Position numbers and translations under genes: made by a program. 64,000 nt of DNA from Winogradskyella marina (GTDB taxonomy: Bacteria > Bacteroidota > Bacteroidia > Flavobacteriales > Flavobacteriaceae), in NCBI RefSeq assembly GCF_015645385.1, contig NZ_JADOET010000011.1:1-64000 (forward strand). Direction: 5' to 3'. Below, in pieces: positions 15,962-24,766 of the stretch. Under the pieces are notes generated by a model. It was given only the letters and a program-made list of their open reading frames with translations, ran no database searches and was not told the DNA's origin. The stretch's first letter is position 1, and the number at the start of each line of letters is the position of its first letter.

Positions 15962-17584
15962 TTAATTCTTAGCCTTTTTCTTTTTTCTCCATTTATTAAA
16001 TAAGGTAATTCCTATGATTAGGACAATAAATGGAATAAAATAAGACGTTCGCTTACCAGAACCACTAACCGTTGTGAAAATTCTGTCCCAACGGAACTTC
16101 CAGTTTTTAATCCCATCATTAATCCCATCAATACTCATCCAAATAAATACAGGCTTACCAATGACATGATTATAGGGAACAAATCCCCAAGCTCTAGCAT
16201 CAATTGAGTTATGACGGTTATCACCCATCATCCAATAATAATTTTGCTTAAAGGTGTATGACGTAGCAGGTTGGTCATCAATAAATATTTGATCTCCTCT
16301 GGTAACAACCTTATGACCTTCATATTCTGAAATAGCACGTTTGTATATGGAAATATTATCCATATCTAAATCTACTGATGCACCAGCTTTAGGAATCCAT
16401 ATTGGACCAAAAAAGTTAGTGTTCCAGTTGTGTTTTAAATCGTGAGGAAATGTATTATCATCCCTTATACCTTCATCATCAGCATTAAATGTTATGGATT
16501 TAATATTAGGATGAACAACAGCTTGTTTTGCCGCTTCTGGTGTTGCCTGTATAACAAAATTTTCGGTTTGTGGGTTGTAGCCAATACCATCCGTTATATC
16601 GTATTTTTTTAGAATAGGTTTCACTTTTTGAGTAAGCTCATACATGGAGTTAGCATTCACATTGTTAAAAACAACATCGTAAGAAAACTGCACTCTTGCT
16701 CGTTCTGGTAGTTGATTTTGTTTTCCGTTTATATAAACCACACCATTTTTAATTTCAAGAGTGTCGCCAGGAATACCAACACAACGCTTAACTAAATTGG
16801 TTTTTTTATCAATTGGCTTGTAGTAATTACGGTCTGGTGTAAAGTTATTCATATCCACCAGAGTATCTGCCGGCTGTCCGAATACCACTATATCATTGCG
16901 TTCTATGTTTTCAAAACCAGGTAACCTAAAATAGGGTAGTTGTAGTTTGTTCATCCATGAGCTATTGCGTTTCTCATAGTTGTCGTTAAATAGATACGAT
17001 TTTTTACCAATGATAGGAATGGTGTCATGTACCATTGGAGCTCCAACAGTTGTCATAGGTGTACGCGCTCCGTAATGAAATTTACTCACAATTAGAAAGT
17101 CACCAACTAATAACGATTTTTCTAAAGAAGACGAAGGAATTACAAAAGGTTGAAAGAAATAGGTGTGCACAATTGTTGCTGCAACTACAGCAAATAAAAT
17201 AGATGCAATCCATTCTCCTGACGAAGTTTTAGGTTTTAATTCTCTGTTTTCAATATAGTTAACATCAGCAACATAGTTAAGGTAAAAAAGGTAAAAGCCT
17301 AAGGTTACAATACATAGAAGTGCGTCAACTTTACTATCTTTTCCATATGCACGAGCAGTTTCTACCCAAACGGCAGGAATCATAATAAGATTAACTATTG
17401 GTAAAAACATTAAAATGATCCACCACCAAGGACGCGTAATAATTTTCATTAATACGACAGCATTGTAAATTGGCACAAATGCTTCCCAAGCTTTTTTACC
17501 TGCTTTAATGTATAATTTCCATGTCGCTAAGCCATGAATAACTTGTATAATGAGTATAAAAATAAACCACTGTGTCCAGGTCAT
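15962..17584 (-). CDS. lepB: signal peptidase I (enlarged Bacteroidota form)
   Basis: A 540-residue type I signal peptidase, which removes signal peptides at the outer face of the inner membrane. Membrane helices fill residues 1-105 with a further one at 125-145. The catalytic Ser lies in IPSSSLEKSLL (Ser153 by comparison with E. coli Ser90) and the general-base Lys in NLVKRCVGIPGD (Lys266). The MGDNRHNSIDARAWGFVP box is about residues 455-472. The protein is far longer than E. coli LepB (324 residues): there is an extra N-terminal membrane region, and about 190 residues, mostly insert, lie between the Lys and GDN boxes. A C-terminal membrane helix follows at 515-532. Confidence 0.94.
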   Translation of the reverse strand: MTWTQWFIFILIIQVIHGLATWKLYIKAGKKAWEAFVPIYNAVVLMKIITRPWWWIILMFLPIVNLIMIPAVWVETARAYGKDSKVDALLCIVTLGFYLFYLNYVADVNYIENRELKPKTSSGEWIASILFAVVAATIVHTYFFQPFVIPSSSLEKSLLVGDFLIVSKFHYGARTPMTTVGAPMVHDTIPIIGKKSYLFNDNYEKRNSSWMNKLQLPYFRLPGFENIERNDIVVFGQPADTLVDMNNFTPDRNYYKPIDKKTNLVKRCVGIPGDTLEIKNGVVYINGKQNQLPERARVQFSYDVVFNNVNANSMYELTQKVKPILKKYDITDGIGYNPQTENFVIQATPEAAKQAVVHPNIKSITFNADDEGIRDDNTFPHDLKHNWNTNFFGPIWIPKAGASVDLDMDNISIYKRAISEYEGHKVVTRGDQIFIDDQPATSYTFKQNYYWMMGDNRHNSIDARAWGFVPYNHVIGKPVFIWMSIDGINDGIKNWKFRWDRIFTTVSGSGKRTSYFIPFIVLIIGITLFNKWRKKKKAKN

Positions 17585-17646
17585 AATCTTATATTTTGTA
17601 AGGGTAAGTTGAAAATTATTTTAAATCGTTACAATACATTGGCAAA

Positions 17647-18348
17647 TTAACCAATGTTTAACACATCCTTCATACTAAAGATACCTTTTTTATCTTTAAT
17701 CCATTCTGCTGCAATTACGGCTCCCATGGCAAAACCTTGTCTGCTATGTGCAGTATGTTTAATGCTTATTGAATCTATTTTAGAATTATAAGTAACTTCA
17801 TGCGTGCCAGGAACACCTTCAATTCGTTTAGCATCAATTTGAATTTCATTGGGTTTTGCATCGTTTAAAGTCCACGTTTTATAATTGGTACTTTTAATGA
17901 TTTGTTCTGCTAATGTAATTGCCGTGCCACTTGGTGCATCTAGTTTTTGGGTATGATGGATTTCTTCCATTTCTGTAGTGTATTCAGAAAAACCAGACAT
18001 TAATTCACTCAATTTTTTATTGAGTTCAAAAAAGAGGTTGACACCTAAGCTAAAATTTGAAGCATATAGAAAAGTACCGTCTTTTGCCTTACAATAATCA
18101 ATGATGTCGTTGTAGTGCTCTAACCATCCTGTGGTTCCAGAAATAACAGGAACTCCGGCATCTAGTGCTTTTTTTATGTTAGTTGTGGCTACTGATGGAA
18201 TACTAAAATCAATAGCAACATCTGCATCTGAAAAATCGTAATTTGAGGTTTCATCAGTAACTTTTAAGACAATGCTATGACTGCGATCTACTGCGATAGC
18301 TTCAATACTTTTACCCATTCTGCCATAACCTAGTAAAGCTATTTTCAT
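17647..18348 (-). CDS. dapB: 4-hydroxy-tetrahydrodipicolinate reductase
   Basis: A 233-residue DapB, which reduces 4-hydroxy-tetrahydrodipicolinate with NAD(P)H in the diaminopimelate/lysine pathway. It shows the N-terminal nucleotide fold (ALLGYGRMGKSIE), DVAIDFSIP, GTTGW, the substrate and catalytic box EEIHHTQKLDAPSGTA and the C-terminal HTAHSRQGFAMGAV. It is slightly short, as in most Bacteroidota. It lies between the DUF5683 gene and lepB on the same strand. Confidence 0.96.
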   Translation of the reverse strand: MKIALLGYGRMGKSIEAIAVDRSHSIVLKVTDETSNYDFSDADVAIDFSIPSVATTNIKKALDAGVPVISGTTGWLEHYNDIIDYCKAKDGTFLYASNFSLGVNLFFELNKKLSELMSGFSEYTTEMEEIHHTQKLDAPSGTAITLAEQIIKSTNYKTWTLNDAKPNEIQIDAKRIEGVPGTHEVTYNSKIDSISIKHTAHSRQGFAMGAVIAAEWIKDKKGIFSMKDVLNIG

Positions 18349-18439
18349 GTGTTTATTTTTATTGTTTTTCTATGGTCACATGCTGTTCGTTATTTATCAT
18401 TTCGTTGCGTGATAAATTTTTGAACGCGCTCGTTTCATA

Positions 18440-19027
18440 TTAAAATTTAAAATTAAGTGTTAGGCCTAAGTCTGACGTATTTTCTAGTTGGTTATATTGG
18501 TAATGTGGACTTAGACTTAGATTTTCATCAACATTAAATTGAAGCAAATGCGCATCAATATTAGCATCGATAATATTTAGTGCGTATAAACCAAATGTAA
18601 TTAAAAGCGACATTTCTTTGTTTCGTCTAAACTGTTCTTGCGCTCTAACAAGGCCGTCGTCCGAAATCACATTAAAAAATTCATCGTCCTTAAAACCAGC
18701 TAAACGACTTTTGTAAGCATCTCTATAGCGATTAAATTGATTATCGTTTCTTACATAAAAGTAAATACCAGCACCAATAGCTCCCCAAACAATGGGAATC
18801 TTCCAATATTTTTTGTTGTAAGCTTGGCCTAAACCTGGAAGTACTGCAGAATAAAATGCGGCTTTAGCAGGCCTTAATGGATCTATTTCTGTCTTAATTA
18901 AAGTTTCATTCGCGATAATCGGACTTTCTTCAATGTCAATACTAGTGCTGTCTTTTTTGGTTTGAGAAAACGAAAAAAGAAGCGAAAACAAGCATGCTAA
19001 AAGACAGTAAAACCCCTTATTTATCAC
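18440..19027 (-). CDS. DUF5683 domain protein
   Basis: A 195-residue exported protein with a signal peptide ending SFSQ (residues 1-22), a mid region PAKAAFYSAVLPGLGQAYNK typical of DUF5683, two membrane-type helices (about 75-92 and 140-158) and a C-terminal strand-rich end. Its ATG lies inside the 3' end of parB (11-base overlap). Genes of this family sit in the parAB-dapB-lepB block of Flavobacteriia. Function unknown; an envelope role is likely. Confidence 0.8.
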   Translation of the reverse strand: MINKGFYCLLACLFSLLFSFSQTKKDSTSIDIEESPIIANETLIKTEIDPLRPAKAAFYSAVLPGLGQAYNKKYWKIPIVWGAIGAGIYFYVRNDNQFNRYRDAYKSRLAGFKDDEFFNVISDDGLVRAQEQFRRNKEMSLLITFGLYALNIIDANIDAHLLQFNVDENLSLSPHYQYNQLENTSDLGLTLNFKF

Positions 19028-19919
19028 GTTGAACTAATTTTTTAATGCGGTTAAAATCTTCTTCAGAATGAAAAGGAATTGTGATCTTTCCACTACCATT
19101 TTTTGCGACTTTAACATCTATTTTATGGCCAAAGTATGCCGAAAAGTCCTTTACACCTTTTTTTATGTGTTTAGGAATTTCAAACTTAGGGTCTTCGGTT
19201 TTAGTGGGTGCCTCAGAGTTTAAGTTTTTTACGAGTTGTTCTGTAGCTCTAACGGATAATTTATTAGTAATAATTTTTTCGTAAATTTCGAGTTGGTCAA
19301 CTTGGTCTTCAACATTTACAATTGCTCGTCCGTGCCCCATACTTATAAAACCATCTCTAATACCCGTTTGAATAATAGGATCTAATTTTAATAATCGTAA
19401 ATAATTGGCAATAGTAGAACGTTTTTTACCCACACGTTCACTCATTTGCTCTTGGGTTAATTGGATCTCGTCAATTAAGCGTTGGTAAGATAAAGCGATT
19501 TCAATAGCATCTAAATCTTGACGTTGAATGTTTTCTACCAAAGCCATTTCTAAAGACTCTTGGTCATTCGCAATTCTAATATAGGCAGGTATGGTTTCTA
19601 AGCCAATTAATTTTGAAGCTCTAAAACGACGTTCACCAGAAACTAATTGATAGTTGTTAAAGGCTAATTTTCTAACAGTTATAGGTTGGATAACCCCAAG
19701 CTCTCGGATGGAAGAGGCAAGCTCTTTTAATGTTTCTTCATTAAAATTAGTTCTTGGTTGAAATGGGTTAACTTCAATACTTTCAATATCGAGTTCCACA
19801 ATATTACCCACTACTTTATCTGCATTTATGTCTTCTGCAGAATTAATATCGTTTTCAGGATCTTTCAATAAAGCTGAAAGTCCACGCCCTAATGCTTGTT
19901 TTTTAGTTGCTTTCGCCAT
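19017..19919 (-). CDS. parB: chromosome-partitioning protein ParB
   Basis: A 300-residue ParB/Spo0J. The N-terminal CTPase/ParB domain has NPFQPRTNF and VSGERRFRASKL (residues ~50-115), then a helix-turn-helix region (LTQEQMSERVGKKRSTIANYLRLL, ~155-180) that reads parS, and a C-terminal dimerisation end. Its start adjoins the stop of parA. I looked for parS-like 16-bp palindromes in the window and saw no clear one. Confidence 0.96.
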   Translation of the reverse strand: MAKATKKQALGRGLSALLKDPENDINSAEDINADKVVGNIVELDIESIEVNPFQPRTNFNEETLKELASSIRELGVIQPITVRKLAFNNYQLVSGERRFRASKLIGLETIPAYIRIANDQESLEMALVENIQRQDLDAIEIALSYQRLIDEIQLTQEQMSERVGKKRSTIANYLRLLKLDPIIQTGIRDGFISMGHGRAIVNVEDQVDQLEIYEKIITNKLSVRATEQLVKNLNSEAPTKTEDPKFEIPKHIKKGVKDFSAYFGHKIDVKVAKNGSGKITIPFHSEEDFNRIKKLVQRDK

Positions 19920-20686
19920 TATAATTCATTTTTCTTAATCAGCTCTTTAGCTAAGCTCAAATAATTTACTGCACCTTTACTGCTTACATCATAATTAATG
20001 ATGCTTTCACCATAACTTGGTGCTTCTCCTAAACGCACGTTTCTTTGAATAATAGTATCAAACACCATATCACTAAAGTGTTTTTGTACTTCTTCTACAA
20101 CTTGATTAGATAATCGTAAGCGCGAATCGAACATCGTTAGCAGTAAGCCTTCTATGTCTAACGCTTCATTATGTATTTTTTGTACACTTTTAATAGTATT
20201 TAACAGTTTTCCTAAACCTTCTAATGCAAAATACTCGCATTGAATTGGGATAATTACAGAATCGGAAGCCGTTAAAGCATTTAAAGTTAATAAGCCTAAA
20301 GAAGGAGCACAGTCTATTAAAATATAATCATAGGTGTTTTTTAAATCTATAATTGCATTTTTTAACATGTACTCGCGTTGGTCCTTATCTACCAATTCAA
20401 TTTCTATAGCGACAAGATCAATATGTGCTGGTAATACATCTACGTTAGGTGCATTAGAAGGTACGATGGCTTCTGTTGCATCTGCAGTATGTTCTAAAAC
20501 TTGATAGGAGCCAATTTCAACAGCTTCTACATCAATGCCTAAGCCAGAACTGGCATTGGCTTGTGGATCTGCATCTATAAGTAATACTTTCTTCTCGAGA
20601 GCACCCAGTGAAGCGGCTAAATTTACAGAGGTTGTTGTTTTACCAACTCCGCCTTTTTGATTTGCTATTGCAATGATTTTACCCAT
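19919..20686 (-). CDS. parA: chromosome-partitioning ATPase ParA/Soj
   Basis: A 255-residue deviant Walker ATPase that with ParB segregates replication origins. The deviant Walker A box is KGGVGKTTTSVNLA (residues ~10-23), Walker A' is LLIDADPQANAS and Walker B is DYILIDCAPSLGLL. First gene of the parA-parB-DUF5683-dapB-lepB-WbqC-DUF6122 run. No strong promoter match was found upstream. Confidence 0.96.
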   Translation of the reverse strand: MGKIIAIANQKGGVGKTTTSVNLAASLGALEKKVLLIDADPQANASSGLGIDVEAVEIGSYQVLEHTADATEAIVPSNAPNVDVLPAHIDLVAIEIELVDKDQREYMLKNAIIDLKNTYDYILIDCAPSLGLLTLNALTASDSVIIPIQCEYFALEGLGKLLNTIKSVQKIHNEALDIEGLLLTMFDSRLRLSNQVVEEVQKHFSDMVFDTIIQRNVRLGEAPSYGESIINYDVSSKGAVNYLSLAKELIKKNEL

Positions 20687-20766
20687 TTAATAATTTGGTT
20701 AAATATAAGGGCTTAAAATTACGATTATTTACGACTTTAGGAAATTGAAGTTGTTAACAGTTCTAT

Positions 20767-20803
20767 AAAAAAAAACAGCCGTCACTAGAAATTGTGAAGG
20801 CTG
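20767..20803 (-). terminator. Rho-independent terminator after the M16 protease gene
   Basis: On the minus strand the stem CAGCCTTCAC / GTGACGGCTG (one mismatch, 8-base loop) is followed by nine T. It lies 24 bases past the stop of the protease gene. Confidence 0.85.
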
Positions 20804-20826
20804 CTTAGTAGTTTACTAAGGAAATC

Positions 20827-23670
20827 TTATTTTTCTGGATTGTGAATACCTGTGATGTGGCCTTGTGTTAAATATTTTTTGGCCGCATTATGTAAATCGG
20901 ACATAGTTAAACTGTTTACTGCGTCCTCAAATTTTAAGATATTGTGAGCATCTTTTTTAAGGTAGTCGGCATTTTTTAGTTGCCTTAACCAAAATCTATT
21001 TGTTTTTAAATCTTCTTTGTAGTCTAAAATTTGTGCTTTTTTAACTTTGTCTAAATCCGTTTCAGTTGGGCCATCTTTTATTAACATATCAACCTCTTTC
21101 ATTGTTGCAGCAATTAGTTTGTCTACATTTTCTGGTCCACATGGAAAGCTAATATTAAATCTAAACCAGTCATAAGGCATATTACTTATGCTGGCATTGG
21201 CACCAGCTCCATAAACTCCTCCTTCTTCTTCACGAAGTTTTTCTGTTAATTTAATGGATAAAACTTCTGCTAAACTCTGTAAGGCATGTGCTTCTTTTTC
21301 ATTGTAATCTGTTGGTCCATGATATGTAATTCTCACCGAGCTTTTTGGATCTTCACCTTTTTCTACAATTTTTTGATGAGAACCAGTTAACGGTCTAAAA
21401 TCGGTTACGTTATAAGATTCATTGCTTCCTGTTGATGGTAGGCTAGCTAAGTAAGTTTCACATAAATCAACAAGTTTTTCTTCGTCTATATTTCCAACGA
21501 AATAAAAATTGAAGTCTCCAGCATCAGCAAAACGTTCCTTGTATTTTTCGTATGCTAAATTGTAATCAGCATTGTCCATGTCTTCTGCCGTTGGAAATCC
21601 TGAATATCTTGGGTTTTTTCCATATATAAATTCGGACAATTGATCTTGGAAGTAAAATTGTGGACTAGATAATAAGTTGCCTAAAAATGCTTTTTGTTTA
21701 TCAGCGAAACTTTTAAAGGCTTTCTCATCTTTATTTAACGCTGTAAAATGTAAGTGGGTTAATTGAAAAAGCGTTTCCAAGTCTTTAGGTGTTGTATTTC
21801 CTGAAACACCTTCACTATACGTGCCAATGGACAGTCTCACATTTGCTATTTTACCAGACATCATTTTACTTAGTTCAACTTTATTAAAACCATTAACTCC
21901 AGCTTCTGTTAAGCCTCCGTTAGCATTAGATGTTGCTTTGTATTCTTCATCTGTATATAATGACGTACCTCCATAGCTAAAAGCATCAAATAAAATTTCA
22001 TCATTTTTAAAGTCGGTCTTTTTATAGGTTACCGTTGCTCCGTTGCTTAAAACTAAGGTTGTGGTACCAAGTGTATCGTCAGTTTTGTATGCTGTTATAC
22101 TGCCTTTTGTTGGCATTGTAGTTATTAAAGATGAGGCAACAGCTTTGTCCTCGTAAGGTTTTAACTCCATGCTATTAACAGATTTTAGAAGCTTTAATAC
22201 TTCACTTTCTTTCACTTGTTCTAAACCTTCTTTTTCTGGACCTGTAAGAATAACGACTCGGTTATCTTCTTTAAGATAAGATTTAATTAAAGCATTAACT
22301 TCATCCAAAGTAATGGTAGGTAGTTGTGAGTTTGTAAAATCGAATCGCCAATCCATACTAGGAATAGGGTTTTGTTCTAAGAAATTAGTAATGTAACGCC
22401 CTACAATTCTACTCGATTCCATTTTGTCTCTATCTTTATACGCACGCTCTGTATTTGCAATAATGTCTTTCTTTGCACGATTAAATTCGCCTTCAAAGAA
22501 ACCGTGTTGACGCACGCGTTCGTTTTCAACTAACAGTGTTTTTAGAGCATCTAATTGTCCGGTCGGACTGGTCATAGCAGAGGATTGAAAGGCGTTTTTT
22601 GTACGTGCATACGTACCTCCATAATAGGTAAATCCAAATACAAAAGGTGGATTGTCTCCATTTCTAATTTCATCCAATCGGTTGTTAATCATTTGAGAAA
22701 ATAAACGCTCAACCATTGATTTTCTGTAATCACTGTAAGTAACATCTGGTTTAGAGTTCTCCTTGTCTTTAAACATTATTTGGACATTAGAGAATGGTGC
22801 TTCTTTGTCAGATTCGATAGCTATAAAAGTTTCTTCGTGATTAGGTAGATCGAATGAAGGTCTAGGTCTAGGGTTTTCTGGATTTTTAATATGACCAAAA
22901 TGGGATTTTATTTTTTCTTCTAATGTTGTAATATCAATGTCTCCAACGGCAATTACAGCCATTAAATCTGGTCTATACCAATCGTGGTAATAACGTTTTA
23001 GACTTTCGTATTCAAACGTTTCTAAATTTTCTTTAGTACCAATAGGAAGGCGTTCTGCGTACATTGAGCCGTGCATCATTTTTGGTAGGTACTCTTGCAT
23101 CATACGCTCGTCTGCACCTTTACCTAATCGGTATTCTTCTAAAACGACTCCACGTTCGTTGTCAATTTCTTCATCAGTAAGTAGAGCATTGTGCGCCCAA
23201 TCTTCAATAATTTGGAAGCCTTTTTCAAGTTTTTCTGGATCATCACTAGGAATAGGAAGGATGTAGACCGTTTCATCAAAACTAGTGTACGCATTTAAAT
23301 GTGCTCCAAACTTTACTCCAATACTCTGAAGGTAATCAACCAATTCGTTTTTTTTGAAATTTTTAGTGCCATTAAAACACATGTGCTCCATAAAGTGTGC
23401 AAGTCCTAATTGATCCTCATCTTCTAGGATAGAACCAGCGTTAACGACCAGCCTTAATTCTACTTTGTTTTCTGGTTTGGGATTGTTTTGGATGTAATAG
23501 GTGAGACCATTTTCCAAGACTCCGGTTTTTACATTTGGATCAGTAGGAATAGGATCTGAGGGATTATACTTTGCTGCGGATTCTAATTTGGTTGAAGCCA
23601 CCTGTGCATTTAAAGGGAATACGATGGTTAGGCACAACAAGACTATTGCACCAAGGAATACATTTTTCAT
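20827..23670 (-). CDS. M16 family zinc metalloprotease, two-domain
   Basis: A 947-residue periplasmic or surface pitrilysin-type protease. The signal peptide ends at about residue 22 (LNAQ). The inverted zinc motif HxxEH is H92-F-M-E95-H96 in LAHFMEHMCFNG, with the third ligand Glu172 in DNERGVVLEEYR. The second half (from ~540) is the inactive M16 partner domain with YNFxxNIDEEKL and the RxYGP-like region, as usual in fused M16 enzymes. Bacteroidota carry several of these; substrates are peptides. It is a single-gene unit with its own terminator. Confidence 0.92.
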   Translation of the reverse strand: MKNVFLGAIVLLCLTIVFPLNAQVASTKLESAAKYNPSDPIPTDPNVKTGVLENGLTYYIQNNPKPENKVELRLVVNAGSILEDEDQLGLAHFMEHMCFNGTKNFKKNELVDYLQSIGVKFGAHLNAYTSFDETVYILPIPSDDPEKLEKGFQIIEDWAHNALLTDEEIDNERGVVLEEYRLGKGADERMMQEYLPKMMHGSMYAERLPIGTKENLETFEYESLKRYYHDWYRPDLMAVIAVGDIDITTLEEKIKSHFGHIKNPENPRPRPSFDLPNHEETFIAIESDKEAPFSNVQIMFKDKENSKPDVTYSDYRKSMVERLFSQMINNRLDEIRNGDNPPFVFGFTYYGGTYARTKNAFQSSAMTSPTGQLDALKTLLVENERVRQHGFFEGEFNRAKKDIIANTERAYKDRDKMESSRIVGRYITNFLEQNPIPSMDWRFDFTNSQLPTITLDEVNALIKSYLKEDNRVVILTGPEKEGLEQVKESEVLKLLKSVNSMELKPYEDKAVASSLITTMPTKGSITAYKTDDTLGTTTLVLSNGATVTYKKTDFKNDEILFDAFSYGGTSLYTDEEYKATSNANGGLTEAGVNGFNKVELSKMMSGKIANVRLSIGTYSEGVSGNTTPKDLETLFQLTHLHFTALNKDEKAFKSFADKQKAFLGNLLSSPQFYFQDQLSEFIYGKNPRYSGFPTAEDMDNADYNLAYEKYKERFADAGDFNFYFVGNIDEEKLVDLCETYLASLPSTGSNESYNVTDFRPLTGSHQKIVEKGEDPKSSVRITYHGPTDYNEKEAHALQSLAEVLSIKLTEKLREEEGGVYGAGANASISNMPYDWFRFNISFPCGPENVDKLIAATMKEVDMLIKDGPTETDLDKVKKAQILDYKEDLKTNRFWLRQLKNADYLKKDAHNILKFEDAVNSLTMSDLHNAAKKYLTQGHITGIHNPEK

Positions 23671-23771
23671 TGATTGATGAGTTTAATGGATTAATAAATT
23701 ATAAGAATATTCTTCTAATTTAAATATAAAATGATGATACTGAAAGAAATAGTAAAATTTTAACTAAAAAT

Positions 23772-24710
23772 TCAGTTAGAAGAGAGTGTCTGGTTGTTAA
23801 GAAATTCTAGAATAGAGTAAAAGAATTTATCACCACCAACCGTCCAAATATCATTATGACCTGCTGATTTTAACTCTATAAATTTTTTGTCCTTACTTTT
23901 AATATTGGCGAAGTTGGTTTTGCCTTTCGAAATATTAATGGCGATATCTTTTCTGCCATGTACTACAAGAACTGGTTGTGTAATTTTTTTTGCATATTTA
24001 ACCGGACTTGCCTCATCAGCATTAAAATCACCAATACTACCAGCTCTTTCGGCTAAAAAATTACTAAGTAGAGCAAAGCTAAATCCTGTGTTACGCCGAA
24101 AAAAGCCTTGAACATTAGATTTTAAATCGGTATAAGCACTTTCTGATATTCCGTATTTTATACGTTGATCTGTTCCCATAGCTTGTAGGGCAAGTGCGCC
24201 TCCAATAGATTGGCCCCAAACACCTATATTATCTAAGCCTTCCTTATTAATTAAATCATCTACCCATTTTTGAATGTCTTTAGTTTCATTGACTCCATAG
24301 GTAAAAATCTGACCTTCGCTTTCGCCATACCCTCTTATGTCTAATGCAACAGAATTAAAGCCATTGGTTGACAGAAACTCACTTAATTCTAAAAAATGTT
24401 CTTTGGTATGGCTACTGCCATGAAGTAAAATAATAGTGCCTTTAGATTCGGCTAAACTAGAATAGGTGAGTAGCGCATATTGTTTTAAACCATCATAGGT
24501 TGTTATTGTTAGTTTTTTTCGTTTGAATTCAGGGTTGTCATTCTGCTCAAGCGAGGAACTTATGGTTTGTTGTGTTTTAAATGACTCTATAAGTGGATTT
24601 CTTTTTTCTATGAATAATCGAGGAAAAATGAAATATAAAAATAATAAGCCTATAGCTATCAGGATTAAACAAATGCGTTTAATAAGTTTGATAACTCTGG
24701 TTTTGGGCAT
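23772..24710 (-). CDS. membrane-anchored alpha/beta hydrolase
   Basis: A 312-residue serine hydrolase with an N-terminal membrane anchor (residues 8-30). The oxyanion strand is IILLHGSSHTKEHF, the nucleophile elbow is GVWGQSIGGALAL (GxSxG), the acid lies in VVHGRKDIAI and the catalytic His in SAGHNDIW. The arrangement resembles the BEM46/YfhR-type family. Substrate unknown. It is 56 bp downstream of scpA on the same strand. Confidence 0.88.
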   Translation of the reverse strand: MPKTRVIKLIKRICLILIAIGLLFLYFIFPRLFIEKRNPLIESFKTQQTISSSLEQNDNPEFKRKKLTITTYDGLKQYALLTYSSLAESKGTIILLHGSSHTKEHFLELSEFLSTNGFNSVALDIRGYGESEGQIFTYGVNETKDIQKWVDDLINKEGLDNIGVWGQSIGGALALQAMGTDQRIKYGISESAYTDLKSNVQGFFRRNTGFSFALLSNFLAERAGSIGDFNADEASPVKYAKKITQPVLVVHGRKDIAINISKGKTNFANIKSKDKKFIELKSAGHNDIWTVGGDKFFYSILEFLNNQTLSSN

Positions 24711-24766
24711 CTTTTAATAGTAATTGTGAATTTTGACTGTTCTTAGTTTAAGCAGTACATTTTAGT

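Noticed and set aside
18300..20760. Search for parS near parAB.
   Set aside because: No 16-bp palindrome like TGTTTCACGTGAAACA was seen here. The partial matches near 28390 and 28990 (GTTTCACG) lack the other half.
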